Positions 33,190 to 46,402 of a stretch of DNA of 64,000 nucleotides are shown one piece after another. A model generated the notes under the pieces. It searched no databases. It was not told the DNA's origin and was given only the letters and a program-made list of their open reading frames with translations. A program made the translations under genes and the position numbers. How positions within the stretch are numbered: the stretch's first letter is position 1; each line of letters opens with the position of its first letter. The stretch lies in NCBI GenBank assembly GCA_011009095.1, contig VTPC01000672.1, forward strand, positions 1 to 64,000, in the 5' to 3' direction. This DNA comes from Ignelater luminosus. Its lineage: Eukaryota > Arthropoda > Insecta > Coleoptera > Elateridae.

Positions 33190-35395
33190 TATATATATTT
33201 TGAGCACTCATTCACGGACAATCTCTCTAAAGTTTACAGAAATAACATTTAATGCGTAACAGAACAGTGCTATTGTTATTACGAAGATGTTTCAGATATG
33301 AAGGATTTTGCGGATATCGTTTAAGAAATTAGATACTACTGGAAAATTTAATTATGAAATAAATGGTAAATGCACTCTAATTTCAGCAAGTGTTATTTTG
33401 CTACATGTTAGAGTATTTACTGTACTCATTTTCAGCTAATTGTGCTAAATGATTGGATTTTCTATTAAGCAGGTTTAGTATATAAACGTAAAAGGGTCAA
33501 ACTGTCTAACATATGTAATTTAAAAAAAAAGAGATAACAAAAATAAAAATTAAATTTATTCCTTGGTTGTACGTACATTCATAAACTTTAGGTTGTAAAA
33601 CGTCGCTTCTATAACGCGATTCGAAGCCATAAAAATGAAGTATTTTATTGTTTACCAGTTAGACGTGAAGTTTTCCATAAAAAATAACTGTTATAGCTCT
33701 TCCTTGATAATTTTTAAGGCCCTATATATTTTAAACTAATTTCATTCATTATTTATGCAAGAAAGAGACGTGACCATGATAAGTTTATGGAGGGAAATAA
33801 ATTTCTATTTTGGTGATGATGCTTAATATGTGTTAATTAGTTTGATATTTGTACTAGTATTTAATAATGTTGGATTTTTTTGTCTAATATGATTGATTAG
33901 TAGTATTAAAAAAGAATTATGCATCATATCCGCATAGTAGTAGTTGATAAAAACTTTGTCAAGGTAAATATTTTAGCCTTGATATTTACCTATAATTACT
34001 TCATAACCGTACATTCACACCAAAACAAATAATATAATCGATTCGTAAGATTAATGTTCTAACCAGCGTTTGTCGAAAAATTTAAGTTTTTACAAGTTTG
34101 TAAAATTCATTAACAAGATGTATTATTCCGTCTCTTTGGCGTTGTACACTACCAATTAAAATAATTAAATTAGGGAATTAAAAATGTTAATTTCCTCGTC
34201 CTTTTTAATTGTATAGATGTCAGGAAAATAATTACGATCTCAGTATTTGATAACTGAAAAGATGGTTTCCTAGAAACACTCTTTGTAAATTAACATGTGT
34301 AATTGATCTTTTTCACTATCTTCATTAGTGTCCAGTTTTAAATGTTTCATCTCGACGTATTTTGCTTGTTAACTTATTTTGAAATAGTTTATTTCCAAAT
34401 AACTCAAAATTGTGTTTTATTATTTGAAGGTTTTATATCGAGAACCAATAAATAATAAAACTGCAAATGCAGGAATAATGGTAATTTTGTACACCTTTAA
34501 AAAATCAACACTTTCTTTTGAAATGTCACTTGTTTTGTGATTAAGTGCTTTTTTATCATGATTCGCTTTCATAATTTGATGTGCTGTTTGAAATAACGCT
34601 TTCGATTGTTTCCCTCAATGGTTCTTTCAACCCATTCACATAATTACGCTATTTTGAACATTTTTTTCACAAATAATAAACAATGCTTAACAGCATTGTA
34701 AATGAAAGTAATGAGATTTATCATTGGTTTTAATATTGCACACCACAAAGCATAGATTAAACGCTACACTTATCTTTGATTTTGTGTACGATTTCCTTAA
34801 TTGTGCTCAAGATTACTGTACTTTTAAACATAGTGGGTGTAATGCATATTTCTCGTTCTAAATGTGTATCTTTTATTCCGATAATAAATTGTAAAGCAGA
34901 GAGAATCTTGAGGATAAAGATTAAAATTGCTTGGCATTTGTCTTTGTTATGAAAAAATTTTTAATTCCGTTAGTGAGATCAACTTCAATTATACTTGTAC
35001 AGTTATTAAACACTAATTCTGTTTGAAATATATATTAGACTGAAGTGAACCTGAAAAGTCTGTTTGAAACTATCTAAATTGTATTATTACTGCTGCACCA
35101 CGAACTTAACTATGTATATTTTTTTCACATGTCTATGCATATTTATAACGAAGTGAAATTAGAATTTCTGCTGATGAATACCCTCTGAGACCTTTATATG
35201 CTAATTTTCAAACCATATCTCATTTACTTCATAAATATTATTAAACCCCCGTCACGCTCTACATTAACACAAGAATACAAGTTTGATAGATTGACAGAAT
35301 GCTGCCATATTGAACACTAGTGTATGTTGATAGGATAAAACTCGAACCGCGAGTATTTAAGACAGACAGGTATAGCGATATTTCTGCATGATATA
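33190..35395. other. AT-rich DNA, nothing recognised
   Basis: A perfect 10-bp hairpin with a 10-nt loop (AGGTAAATAT / ATATTTACCT) lies at about 33964-33993. No ORF worth reporting was found. Confidence 0.5.
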
Positions 35396-35868
35396 CAGGG
35401 TATCCCGTTGAACAGTCTACTCGCAATTATTTAAGAGCCTTAAAGCTATTGGGTTAAAATCTAATATTCTGGTTTGATTAGATCTCTAGATTGCAAAGAT
35501 GAAATTAGAACATTTTCAGCACAACGTATCAAACTGGAGATGACATCGAATTTTGTTTGTTAAATGAAACTACTAGGTACCTTTGTATTGCTCCTATCGA
35601 TAACCCGTAAGATTCCCGACAAAAATGTATAAGGGTACCATAAACCTAAAACTGATAACAGACGTATTAGATAAAAAAAAACAAACAAAAGCGGTATACC
35701 TCCATCGAGGCCCCGAGAATCCAGGATGCACACGGTTATACATCTGAGTGTTCTAGTATGTTGTTTCCCAGATCAAATACTATCAGTACGCAGAAAATCA
35801 GTTTTATAGAACTTTGTTCTCGATTTCTGTAAAAACTTTCCGTGTAGACTGTTAAGCGGGACACCTTG
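35396..35868. mobile_element. 473-bp MITE, family shared with 51948
   Basis: It starts CAGGGTATCCCGTTGAACAG and ends with the complement of CAAGGTGTCCCGCTTAACAG. TA flanks both ends (35394-35395 and 35869-35870). Inverted repeats of about 30 bp carry AACAGTCTAC. The interior holds one copy of a unit (TTAGAACATTTTC, ATCAAACTGGAGATGACATC, CTAAAACTGATAACAG) that is repeated several times in 51948-53345. Confidence 0.8.
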
Positions 35869-38037
35869 TATAGGTGTTCGAATACAGCTCGTCTAATTAG
35901 CAATCTTTTATAAACCTATAGGACAGATGTCGATAAAACCTATTTGGTTCATATTACGAAATTTGTCGTAGCCGTTTCTAAGACGATTATGATCAAAATA
36001 TTGCCGTTTTTATTCATTTTTTATTATTTTTATTATGCACCTTCAATTGTTTCAAGCGAGATATTTGTGGCTTGGGGAATTGAGTTCGGGAGGCGTTTTC
36101 TATGTCTGCTATCAGGGTAGGAATTTGCACAAAGAGAACGACACACCATTGTGATTCTTCAGGAAGCTTCCCCAGAAGGATTGGAGAGCTGCTTGTATGT
36201 GGGAGATTACATCTTACGTAGTTTTCCCAAGAGCTTGAAACAATTCGACCGGATCATCCTTCGGCACAAACCAGATGTTGAGCAGATCCGAGGAAGATAG
36301 AACGAAGTAACAAATGAAAGTCTTGTATACACCTATGTCAACATGTGTCGTTAACAGTCTGAAATGAATCGTGTTCTATAGAGAAAATAGTATTTTGCTG
36401 CTGAATAAGACCGAAAAACTCGACGCATTCAGGAACGCTCACCAGCTGAAATTATAACTAAGCAGATGTCCTGAATGAACAAGCTAACATACTGCTGAAA
36501 ACAGCTGCTGAGTTTTATCAGCACTGTCAAAAGTAGTAGTGGGAGCAGTTTTCTAATCTCGAATTTAGCTAAATGCAGTATGGCACAATATTATGACAGC
36601 TGCAACAACAGTCATTCAGAGAGTCATTCTCTGCTATTAAAATACGCTGACAAAAGTTTTGCCCAATTAAGCGATTGATGGTCCCTGAATCCGCCTAGTA
36701 TTTCGTTTTCTGTGAAATTGCTTAGAGAGTATAAATAGTTTGCTGTGTATGGAAGACGAAGATAGCTGCCTCATAGGCTGGGATAACTTAAATTCTTCTT
36801 TGATGATGCCATGCTTGTAATAACCTAATAGCGCGTGCTTCGTCCTGGACTTGCAGCGCCCATAGCGCTGTGATGTTAGAGAATTGTGCTAGGGTGACGG
36901 ATCAGCTTATGGAGTAGAGGAAAATCTTGAATAAATTCTATTTTTAACCTTTAGTTTTCACTCTTGTATGTAAATTCTGGTAAATGAAGAAGATTGTTTT
37001 TGTGATCTTTTCATAGAATGCATCGCTTTTCAGTAAAATAACTATAGATCTAATCGTAATTTCCGGTCTGGTGTTTTAAAGATCTCGGAAACGATTTGAG
37101 GTATTCAGATTAAATTTTTTATAGTTTTCTTTTGTTATTTTGCCATTTTAGAAATTTAATAATTGATACAAAGAGATTTAGGGGCACTGCATCTTGGAAA
37201 TGGCGAGCTTTAAGGGAACGAATGTAAGCAAAGATTTGCTCTTCTTCATCAGAGTTTGGTCTTGCTCTGCCAAATTATTTGAGTTATGTCTGTACTACCG
37301 CGGCTTGCTCCGAAACGTTTGCTTATTACTAATAAATAATTATCAAATAATAAAATCTACCTAATTATGAATCCCAGTAAAAGTATATTATGCAAGTGCT
37401 TGTTTTCTTTTAATACCTATTCTTTACAAAAAAATGAGAAGAGAAAGATGGTGGTAATACATAAACTCAAGATTGTACAGCAATCTGTGTAAAATTCTCA
37501 TTTTTATTACTTCTCATTTTTAAATCATGTTTAGAGAACATGAATTATGTAAACTTTCACAGCAAATAAGCACGAATGTGTAATTTCTTTTGAAGTACCA
37601 ACATCGAATGGATCATGACCGAACGGGCGATCGAAGGAATATTTGTTCCACACCACACAGATCTTTTAGTGGAACGGTTATTTTTGCTCATGTTCGTTTT
37701 TTAGTGTGTACCCACCTTTAGACCAACTAATTTGTGCGCATAATTAATTGTGAAATTCTGCATGATATTCAATGTTCCGCTTTTATAAAAACGGTTTTGT
37801 GTTGTTCGTGGTTATACTCGATTAGCAAGCCTAAACATGAGAAATACAACTTGTTCTAATTATGTAATTATTGCAATTCTAATCTTGCAACCAGTTACAA
37901 CTGTTTTAATTAAATTAGAAAACCCAACTGAAAAGGTTGGAAATAATTTAAAAAACGAGAAGTTTTGTTTTTCAAACAATGCATTACATTTTTTATGTTT
38001 AAATTAATCCATTGATTCTTTATTTTTCTAGTGGGTT
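35869..38037. other. GC-richer mosaic then AT-rich DNA, no gene assigned
   Basis: The block of about 36040-36930 is more balanced than its flanks and has short open stretches on the plus strand (near 36130-36300), broken by stops. It looks like decayed coding or transposon sequence that I cannot place. The block of about 37160-37330 is similar. The rest is AT-rich. Confidence 0.35.
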
Positions 38038-38873
38038 GTTGCATTCGGAATTGAAATGTCAATTTTGTCTTCCCACAATATTTATTGATTAAAGTTTAGG
38101 TATATTCCATCACACTGTATATGTTTCAATCTATTAATAGATGGTCATCATCAGGTGTTATATCAAAGATATCTAATTACATGTAAAAGAAATGTATCCA
38201 ACACTATAGTTATTTAATCTAATTACCTTGTAATCCGCAACTCTTGTCCTTAAATCCTAATAAAATCTTGTTGAAACACTTAGTTTCCCCATAAATGATT
38301 GATACATTTTTAAAAAATGTTGAATAACTGTAAAGGTCAATGCAAATTCATTTACTTCACTGGATAGCATTTAAACAAGCATTGTTATAAAAATGATAGA
38401 TATTTAATATGAAGGTAGAACAATCAAATATCTACCTCGAGTTAGTAATTATATTACTGTATTATTATCTCCTCCATTTTGTATCAAGGAATTTTTAACT
38501 AAAAATATGAATTACTGACATGGAAATGTAATAATTTAGCAATGATATTTAAGGTAAGAACACTATACTAATCACAAATTTGTCAACTAATCAATTTACA
38601 TTGACCATCACAGTTATCCAAAATTTTTTAAAAAGAATATCTTTCATTCATGGGAAATATTAAGTCTTCCAACAAAATTTTATTAGGATTTAAGGACAAC
38701 AGGTAGGAATTGCAAAGTAATTAGATTAGATAACTATAGTGTTAGATACATTCCTTTTACATGTAATTTCCGATTTTTGTGTAACACATGTGGAATGTGA
38801 TGAAATACATTTGAAATTTAATCGGTAAATATTGTAGGAAAACAAAATTAACATTTCAATTTAGAATGCATAA
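38038..38873. mobile_element. large fold-back element (about 836 bp, arms about 290-320 bp)
   Basis: The arms at about 38038-38357 and 38589-38873 are inverted copies sharing many long words, among them ATTGAAATGT(C/T)AATTTTGT, ATGTATC(C/T)AACACTATAG and GTCCTTAAATCCTAATAAAA. The arms are about 80-85% identical by eye. The left arm carries about 30 extra bases (including CATCATCAGGTG) absent from the right arm. A unique centre of about 230 bp separates them. No ORF and no clear target duplication was found. It is a non-autonomous DNA element of unknown superfamily, or an old inverted duplication. Confidence 0.8.
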
Positions 38874-41800
38874 CATTCGTACTACCTGAAAGTTTCTTAC
38901 GAATTTTAGAGGTTTCGAAATTCTTGGCATGGCGTGAACATAAATGTTCGTGGTTCTTGAAAATGTTTAAACTGTAGTTACAGACAGACGTTAGACAAAT
39001 ATGTAGCTATTTTCTCGCCGTGATACGATTACGATTGTAATACCAATACGAAGTTACTTCTTTCTTGTACGTTTACTGCATTATTCTTTGGATTTTCTTT
39101 CATGATAACGTACTTTTCACGGATTTCCTGTTAAGTTATTATTATTTGTATTCGCTGGATTAATAATTTCCAAGACAATTAAAATTGAATTCTTCTTTTA
39201 GATAATTCGACGATTAAGTACGATTTGTGTTTATGTAAAAACCATCTATTTTTAGACTTTTGGGACAAAAGAATTTGTTCCTCAAACTAAAACTATCAGT
39301 AAAGTTTTCTCTCGTAGTCGTGGTTACTTTCCTGTTTCTACCAGTAGTTTCATTTCAATTCGAGAAGTTGAACGTGCACGAAGATATATGTATACGTGAC
39401 ATGGCCATAACTCACGAGAAGAATTGATGTCGAATATCTTTGTCATAGACGCGTATCCATTAATGCCAAATGCATACTAATGCACACTAGAAACCACTTT
39501 GGTAGCTTCCTATCTCGAATGATAACATTCGATATATCTGTATTATACACGTGCAACCACTAGCTCTGCCACTCTGCCATTAATCCGTTCACTTAATCTA
39601 GTTTGCCCATATTGTAATATATTAATTGCAACTGCTAAATTTGTGAAAGATTAGTTGAGTTATGCGATAGATAAAAGAATCTTTTTAATTGTAGCTAGAG
39701 TTGAATTCATTTGTAATATTTATTTGTTCTTTTTGTGAGAGAATTCTGTTACTGAATAAATCAAAAGATTCACATCACAAAACTAATAGTAAAATATCAT
39801 CTTGTAGCAGGTTTACTTCGTTTAATGTGCAACTGTTGACATAAAGTATACTATTCTTTGTTATTATCTTTAAGTTTTTTTTTCATCGATCGATAAAACT
39901 ACTTAAATTTTAATATACTTCCTGCTTTTTCGTAATTAGCCCTAGAACGCAATAATGAATTTACAAACAAAATTCCACAGCTGCTTCGCTCCTCGTGAAA
40001 CTTGATTATATTTCAATTTCGTATTGGCATATTGATGAATCATTCCCGGAAATTCTAGTTAGTATCGCGCTTTATATTTCCGTGTCACATCATCGCTATT
40101 CTCCCGAACAGAAAATGGATATTATCTAATAATAGTAGAGCCTTTTTGCAGACAAATGCACTTTAAATTGTTAAATAAAATTTGCTCTTTTGGGGCAGTT
40201 TCTATTTTATACATTATGGAATAAAAATGATATATACGATATAACCACAACGAAACCTTTGTTTTAATTAGTTAATTATAATTGAAAATTTTATGTAAGA
40301 ATGTTTTAAGTTGAACAAATAGTTCAGATTTTAATGTAACGAATACTCGATTACTCATTAAAGAACATTGCCACGCAATAATTAGCATTGTCACTCAACT
40401 GATATAAACCATTCTAGCGCAGTTGTAACAGACAACTACAGTTTGGTATGTATTATAAGGAATAGTTCTAAAATAAGCCTACACTTTGCGATAGTTTCGC
40501 TGTTTTTGACTACATACCATGAGATATCTAACAAAGAGAAGAAAGAAAATAGATTTTGTACTTGAAACTCGAGAATGGCATCTTGATAATAACCACAAAA
40601 GCATCAGAATTGTATTTTCACTATTAAAATAATTTTCCATTCTTACCATAATTAGATTTAGCCAAATGCAATATAGCATCGTTCAGATTAGCATGGATAC
40701 TATCTAGGCCTTTGCCGTGGTGTTTAAACTGTGGATTGTGAAAGAGACCTACAACAAAGATTGATCAAAGGAATCCGAACGATGCCCAAAATCTCAATGG
40801 AAGTCCTAACTTCTAAAATCTGTCCCTAACTGCTTTTTGTGATAGGGGTAAACATTCAGATTGGTCACTTTTGAATAGAAGTCTACTACAAAGACAAACT
40901 TTTATGGTATTCTAAAGTTAAAACAACCCAAGAAACTTAGATCATTACTCACTACTCATAGCCACACAGGTGTTTGATCAGATTGAGCTGTTTACCATCC
41001 TTGATGCAAGAAATGGCGGACCAGGATAACTTTCAATCATGAAAAGAAAGTGTAGACGGTCCTGATGGAGACTGACGCTGTTGGCGCAACTTTCTCGAGA
41101 AATCGGGGTTTTTTCTAAACTGTATGATCAAGACTAAACTTGGCAAATCTTGGGTTGAATTGGAAAAACTATCACTTTATTTAGTAAGCAGACAATTTAT
41201 TTCAATACCATAACAGTATTGATTTAATAAATTGTTTTATACATGATTGTTAAAAATTCTTGTGTGTGCTTTTGAACCGTGAACTATCGATGCTTGGCGC
41301 ACGTGTGCAAAATCAATTTGGTATCTCAAGTTTTCAATATGTAATAAAATAACTGGAATAGCGAATTCACGCCGTGATGAAGAAAAGGGCATAGCAAAAG
41401 GTACAGCAAAAAATTTTATGGTTATGTCAAAGAGGCAAATTGAATTTTGAAGACAGCATTTTTTTTAATTTGTCGCGTTTTATAATTAGTGCAACTGCTG
41501 GAGGTAATGTAAAAAGTACTATAGATTGCCCAAAGCACATCTAATGTGATGGTTTGAAACATTCAACATTTCACTGCATAAAAACAACAGCTATCAGAGC
41601 TTTCTCAATATGATTCACGAAATGCCGCTTGGATTAATTTTCTAGGTAATTTTATCGGTAAATAAGAACATTAGAATTCAACAGTAGTCGATGGCTCCAT
41701 TATAAGTACCTTGTTGTTATCATCAAAGCTGATAGCTTCTTAGCGTTTCTTTTTCAGCGCCTCAAATTAGGTTGTCAACCAAAACTGATATTTTGCTTTA

Positions 41801-44800
41801 TAAAATAATGTTTTGGCTACAAACCATGTTGGTAACATTAATTTGCTAAGTCTTTAGAATGGGTCTTTTACACTGAAACTGGTGGTAGTTTTAAAGAGTA
41901 GATAGAATTGCCCAGAATTACTGGGTCCGTCTTAACATTGCATTTATTATCACTTTCTCTTTAAAGTGGTATTAAGACCTGCAGCCTAGCCTAATGATAG
42001 ACCTGCAATACTTTTATCAGTTGTACCTTAATAATATCAAGCACTCTCTTATGTTCTCTTGAATTGAAAGCGTTGGTGTCAGCATCTGTCATGTTTGGTA
42101 CCCATACACACATACCACATGCCTTGATTTGACACTGTGCTGCAAAATCGGAGAGCTTAAGCTTTTTTTAATCGAGCAGTTATTAATTAAAGCCATTAAC
42201 GACGTACACTTTGAAGTACTACAAACCATCTTTCTTTTTCTTATCAATCACACATCATATTGTTCATCCTTTATTAACTGTAGTATTAATAATTATAAAA
42301 TAACCTAAAAATTAATAAAGGATGAAAAAACGTTTTTGTAATTAATAAGAAACGTACAGGTAGTTTGTTGTACTCCCAGGGTAGGTCACGATATTGCAGT
42401 ATTTTTTCTCCATAGATGTTGGAAACACCCATCAATTCTTGCTGATTAAGGTTATTCTTCTGTTTCTTCATATTTACATATTGATCAGAAGTTTTTAGTG
42501 TATTTATTTTTTATACATGCAAATTAATTGTGTTGTAAACTCCCATTTCAGTACAGATTGACTTGATTAAAAGAAAAATTTTGGATGTTATGCTAAACAG
42601 AAGGTGTAGGACTTTTAATCATTTCAGGTTGTTAAGAAATAGTTTAGGTACACACCGGAAGTTTTTAAATTTTGCATGAAGTTGTCCGCCCCAAAACGTT
42701 TCATTTTTAAATACTTTGTAATTGGTTTCTTAGTTTTGCCAAATATAGGCACATGTGTAATTTACAAATGCAAATCAATACTATTATTTGACATAAACAA
42801 ATTGGTACCTTAATTATACTATTTCACTTACATAGAAATCGATAAAACTCGTTAAAAATAAAGGAAGAAATAAATCCTTGAATTATCAATATTTTTGACA
42901 AAACCTAAGCAGAACAAGAAACGCCATTTCCTTTGGAATGGGCGTGACAAAAAACTATCAAATATTTGCCGGGTATAGGAACTAACATTTTTATACCCTT
43001 CTTGTGCAATAAAAAAAAGGAAAAGCAAGGGATTTAAGGGGTTTTGCCGAAAATAAATCTGAAAGTAAGACTGTCAATCATATATAAGACAGTTTTGTTA
43101 ATTTATATAATTAAACTTTGTTGCTGTATTATTAACAGGATAATTTGCGAGTTTTTCAGGTTTTAGAAATCCGCTATATGGCAGTATAACCTAAATAAAA
43201 AATAGATTTATTTGTATACTAAGAAACATTTCAAAAAGCGGAGTTGTTAAAATATGTAAGAGGTTCTCCAAAATGCAATCTTTCCTAATCTACCGATTTA
43301 TAAATATTATAAGAGCATGTTTTTTAAACGAGAAAACAAGAAGTTCTTTGTGTCTATAAAATTTGATAAAATGTGTAGGTAACAAACTCAAGTTGCCCGG
43401 GAGTTACATAATACAATTCAACACTTTATTACAACGGCGCGTCCTTTTAGTCTGCCTGGTGCGTGCACGCAACAATATATTGGATAAATTTTCTTCTACA
43501 TAACCTGAGAAAAAAAGATGCGAAACATGCAAGCAACAAATGTTCATTTTATACAGAATATTCCGTACGCTTTAGGGGTGCTAAGAAACGTTAAGATATC
43601 CGTTATAACACCTGCATTGTTGTTTATTGTACTCCTGATTTTTCTCCCTTCTTCGCGTTTAGAATTCTTTCGCATTTTCATTTTGTGGTTTCTGTCAGTG
43701 ATTTTAACCACCCTGACAACATGTTTCGCGCATACTTTGAAAGATGAATTTATCCAATTTCCGAGACACACAAAAAATATATTTCTATTTTTTTATTTCG
43801 AGGACAGAGAACGCCTTAATAATTGAAGTAATTAACGTTGTTGTCTCCGGCAACAAACATTTATTTCAGGAACCTCATTCAGTTTTCCCATTTTCTCGTT
43901 ATGTAAGAGAACAAGGACACCACCTGAGGACCCCTTTTGTGTTAGTAATTTTCTCTTTGTATTTGCAAAACTTCTTGCTAAAATCATCACGTCTTGAAAG
44001 ATTTTTCTTTTCAGCTGGATTTTCAATTTTTTCACGTTCTATACTCTGACATTATTCGTCGAAATTGTGAAAACGAAATAAATATTTTTTACTTAGATTG
44101 ATGCTTTCATTCGGTAGAACATTTCTTTGGTTTTAGTTCTTTTGTCCGTGCAAAGAAGGTCGCAAAAGAAACCATTAGGATTTCCACGCATGGCTTTTTT
44201 TTGTGACGCCTTACTAAACTACTTCAACTTCGTAAATTACGCTTTTCATGCACCACAATGACGCTTTGTTTTTGTGAGTACAAAAGACTAGAAGAATGAA
44301 ATAAGTCCCCAAGAAAATTAAATTAGTTGTGTAGTGGAATATATTCTGGATTTTCTTTTTTCCGGATTTTTTCTCTCACTACTGTTAAGTGTTCTATGAA
44401 AAGCGAAGAGAAAATAAGGCATTTATTGTCAAAACACTAAATAAATGTTTCAATTTACAAAATCAGATTTTGATAATCTTATTAGCTATTTGGATTCAAT
44501 CGAAATGGTGTCTATACATTACAGACCACGTGTTCAATTCATCTTGAAGAAGTGAAATGTTCATTCTGTTATAAATTTGTTATTTACTTTTACCAATAAC
44601 ATATTTAAAAAAGTATTGCCAGTTTTAAACGTTTTTGAATTCTGGTTTCACTTTACCTCTGTAAGTGTATTTAGAAACAAACATCCATTTAAAAATAAAA
44701 GAATATGGAAAGCTTAAAAGTACGGTCGACTTAAGAATGGCATAAATAAGTTTATTATCGTGGTGTCTTAGGATCAGAGTTTTCTTGCGGCAACTTCAAG

Positions 44801-44863
44801 CATTGAGAGTATTGTAAATAAATGACATTTCAGAAAACAAAACTATTAAAACAAATTCAAAGG
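38874..44863. other. long AT-rich stretch, no gene assigned
   Basis: Many ORFs of 60-102 codons exist, none with a recognised domain. Slightly less AT-rich blocks at about 40690-41110 and 41980-42130 may be decayed transposon sequence. The part 43440-44050 has overlapping ORFs on both strands with hydrophobic runs from T-rich DNA. Confidence 0.4.
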
Positions 44864-44891
44864 TGTTGAATAATGGGCTCATTATTCAACA
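44864..44891. repeat. perfect 12-bp hairpin
   Basis: TGTTGAATAATG, loop GGCT, then CATTATTCAACA. The stem is perfect and the loop only four bases. Function is unknown; it may be a remnant of a short inverted-repeat element. Confidence 0.7.
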
Positions 44892-46339
44892 GTCGTGGAT
44901 AAACGTTGTTATACTATTTGACTTCTATTGTAAAGCTATTGTTTTTATGTTGGCCTAGGCCATTCCTGATAATAATATTTTTTCCTATGTCCTTAGAAAC
45001 CAAAACACCATGTATATTAATTGTTCGAGAAATAACAGGAAGAATCGGTTGGATAAATCACTAAATCGAATCGTGCAGTGTGATATAATTACCTATGGGT
45101 ACTGAAAATACAAAACTCAGCAGTTACTACCGTGCTCAAAACTTAGTAACTGGAAACAGTAGGTACCTACACTTAGTAAATTACAGATTTCAATTAGGAA
45201 GGAAGCATTTTTTATTTCAAATTAAAATACACATTATACTCAGCACACACAGGAAGTGTCATCGATGTGAAAAATGAAGACACAACTCGACAAAGATTCA
45301 ACTCAAAGAATTATATTTAAGTGTTTAGGCATGATGTTTTCTTTTTAAGTGAGTCCGAAACTTTGAAATAGTGTTTGTTGCTATGTGAGCCAATAAAAGC
45401 CAAAATACCAACCATGCCTTTATCATCCTGTGAGACTAAAGAAATTCGTTCGAGTATGTATTAACTCTCTGATCAAGATTCTTGAAAACAAATATTATTG
45501 ATCCAGTTACTGTAGGTTCTGAGGCGCGACACAATATAACAGATGCTTTGGACTGGAAGTTGACGACGCAACGTCCAAATCGATAGCTGGTTTATAAACG
45601 GCATTGACAACTGAGTATTCATTTAGATGTGATATTGAACTTGCTAGTGATAATTTTTTGAAGACTTTAAGGCTCCGAATCTTCCTTTCTTTCAAAGCCT
45701 TTGTTACTGTAAAGGTTATAATTCGATTTGCCCTTATAAGTTTTCAATCTAACCTTTCAGAGATTATCAAGCTTTCCACTTGCACGACGTATGTAATGAA
45801 TTAAAAAGTTGTTGATTGATGTAATTGCAGAGTCGGAATATTTTCAATAAAAACTGCAGGGTGTTTTTTATTGATGAAAGACTGCTGGAAATATTTACAC
45901 AAGGGTAGGCTAGATACATATACCATCTATGTACAATTGCAAGATTACAACATTCTAAATATTGCACATTCAATAAATTAGAACATTTGACTATTTCCCT
46001 CAGATGATTTCAACCAATAAAAAGGCTTAGATTTTTAAATTTTAATCAATCGTGGCGTATTAATTACAATAGTTTAAGGAATGTAAAAATTCTCTCTAGA
46101 TGAGTTGACAATTATCTATATCATATTTTGGAGAAGAGTGCTCAACCTCTAATGGGTAAACAGACTGAATAGATCGTTACTGAATAGTCTTGTTGTTGGT
46201 TTAGATTTAACCATTTATCCCTTCTCTAGTAAACTGGACAATTGCCATCATCCTTCGCAAAAGTCTTGTTATATCTCAATCAAACAAACTACATCTCTGA
46301 TTTTGGTATTTATAAATTGAATATGGTCCGTGTGATGTA
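44892..46339. other. AT-rich DNA with one orphan MITE-like end
   Basis: GCAGGGTGTTTTTTATT at about 45858-45874 resembles the left end of the CAGGGTGTTTTATT MITE at 3833, but no matching right end was found. The ORFs 45095-45277 and 45604-45804 have no motif. Confidence 0.35.
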
Positions 46340-46402
46340 CAGTGTCGGCAAATATGTAAGTACAACCATAAGTCAAAGTCAAAGATTTATTTGCCGACAC
46401 TG
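46340..46402. repeat. 63-bp miniature inverted repeat
   Basis: The 15-bp perfect inverted ends CAGTGTCGGCAAATA and TATTTGCCGACACTG enclose 33 bp. TA precedes the left end, but the right flank is CA. It is probably an internally deleted MITE. Confidence 0.6.

Noticed and set aside
36725..36760. TATA-box-like TATAAATAG followed by a possible start
   Set aside because: Such words are frequent in AT-rich DNA and no gene follows.
43518..43826. 102-codon plus ORF with hydrophobic stretches
   Set aside because: T-rich DNA readily gives Leu/Phe/Ile runs. There is an equally long ORF on the other strand and no recognisable family.
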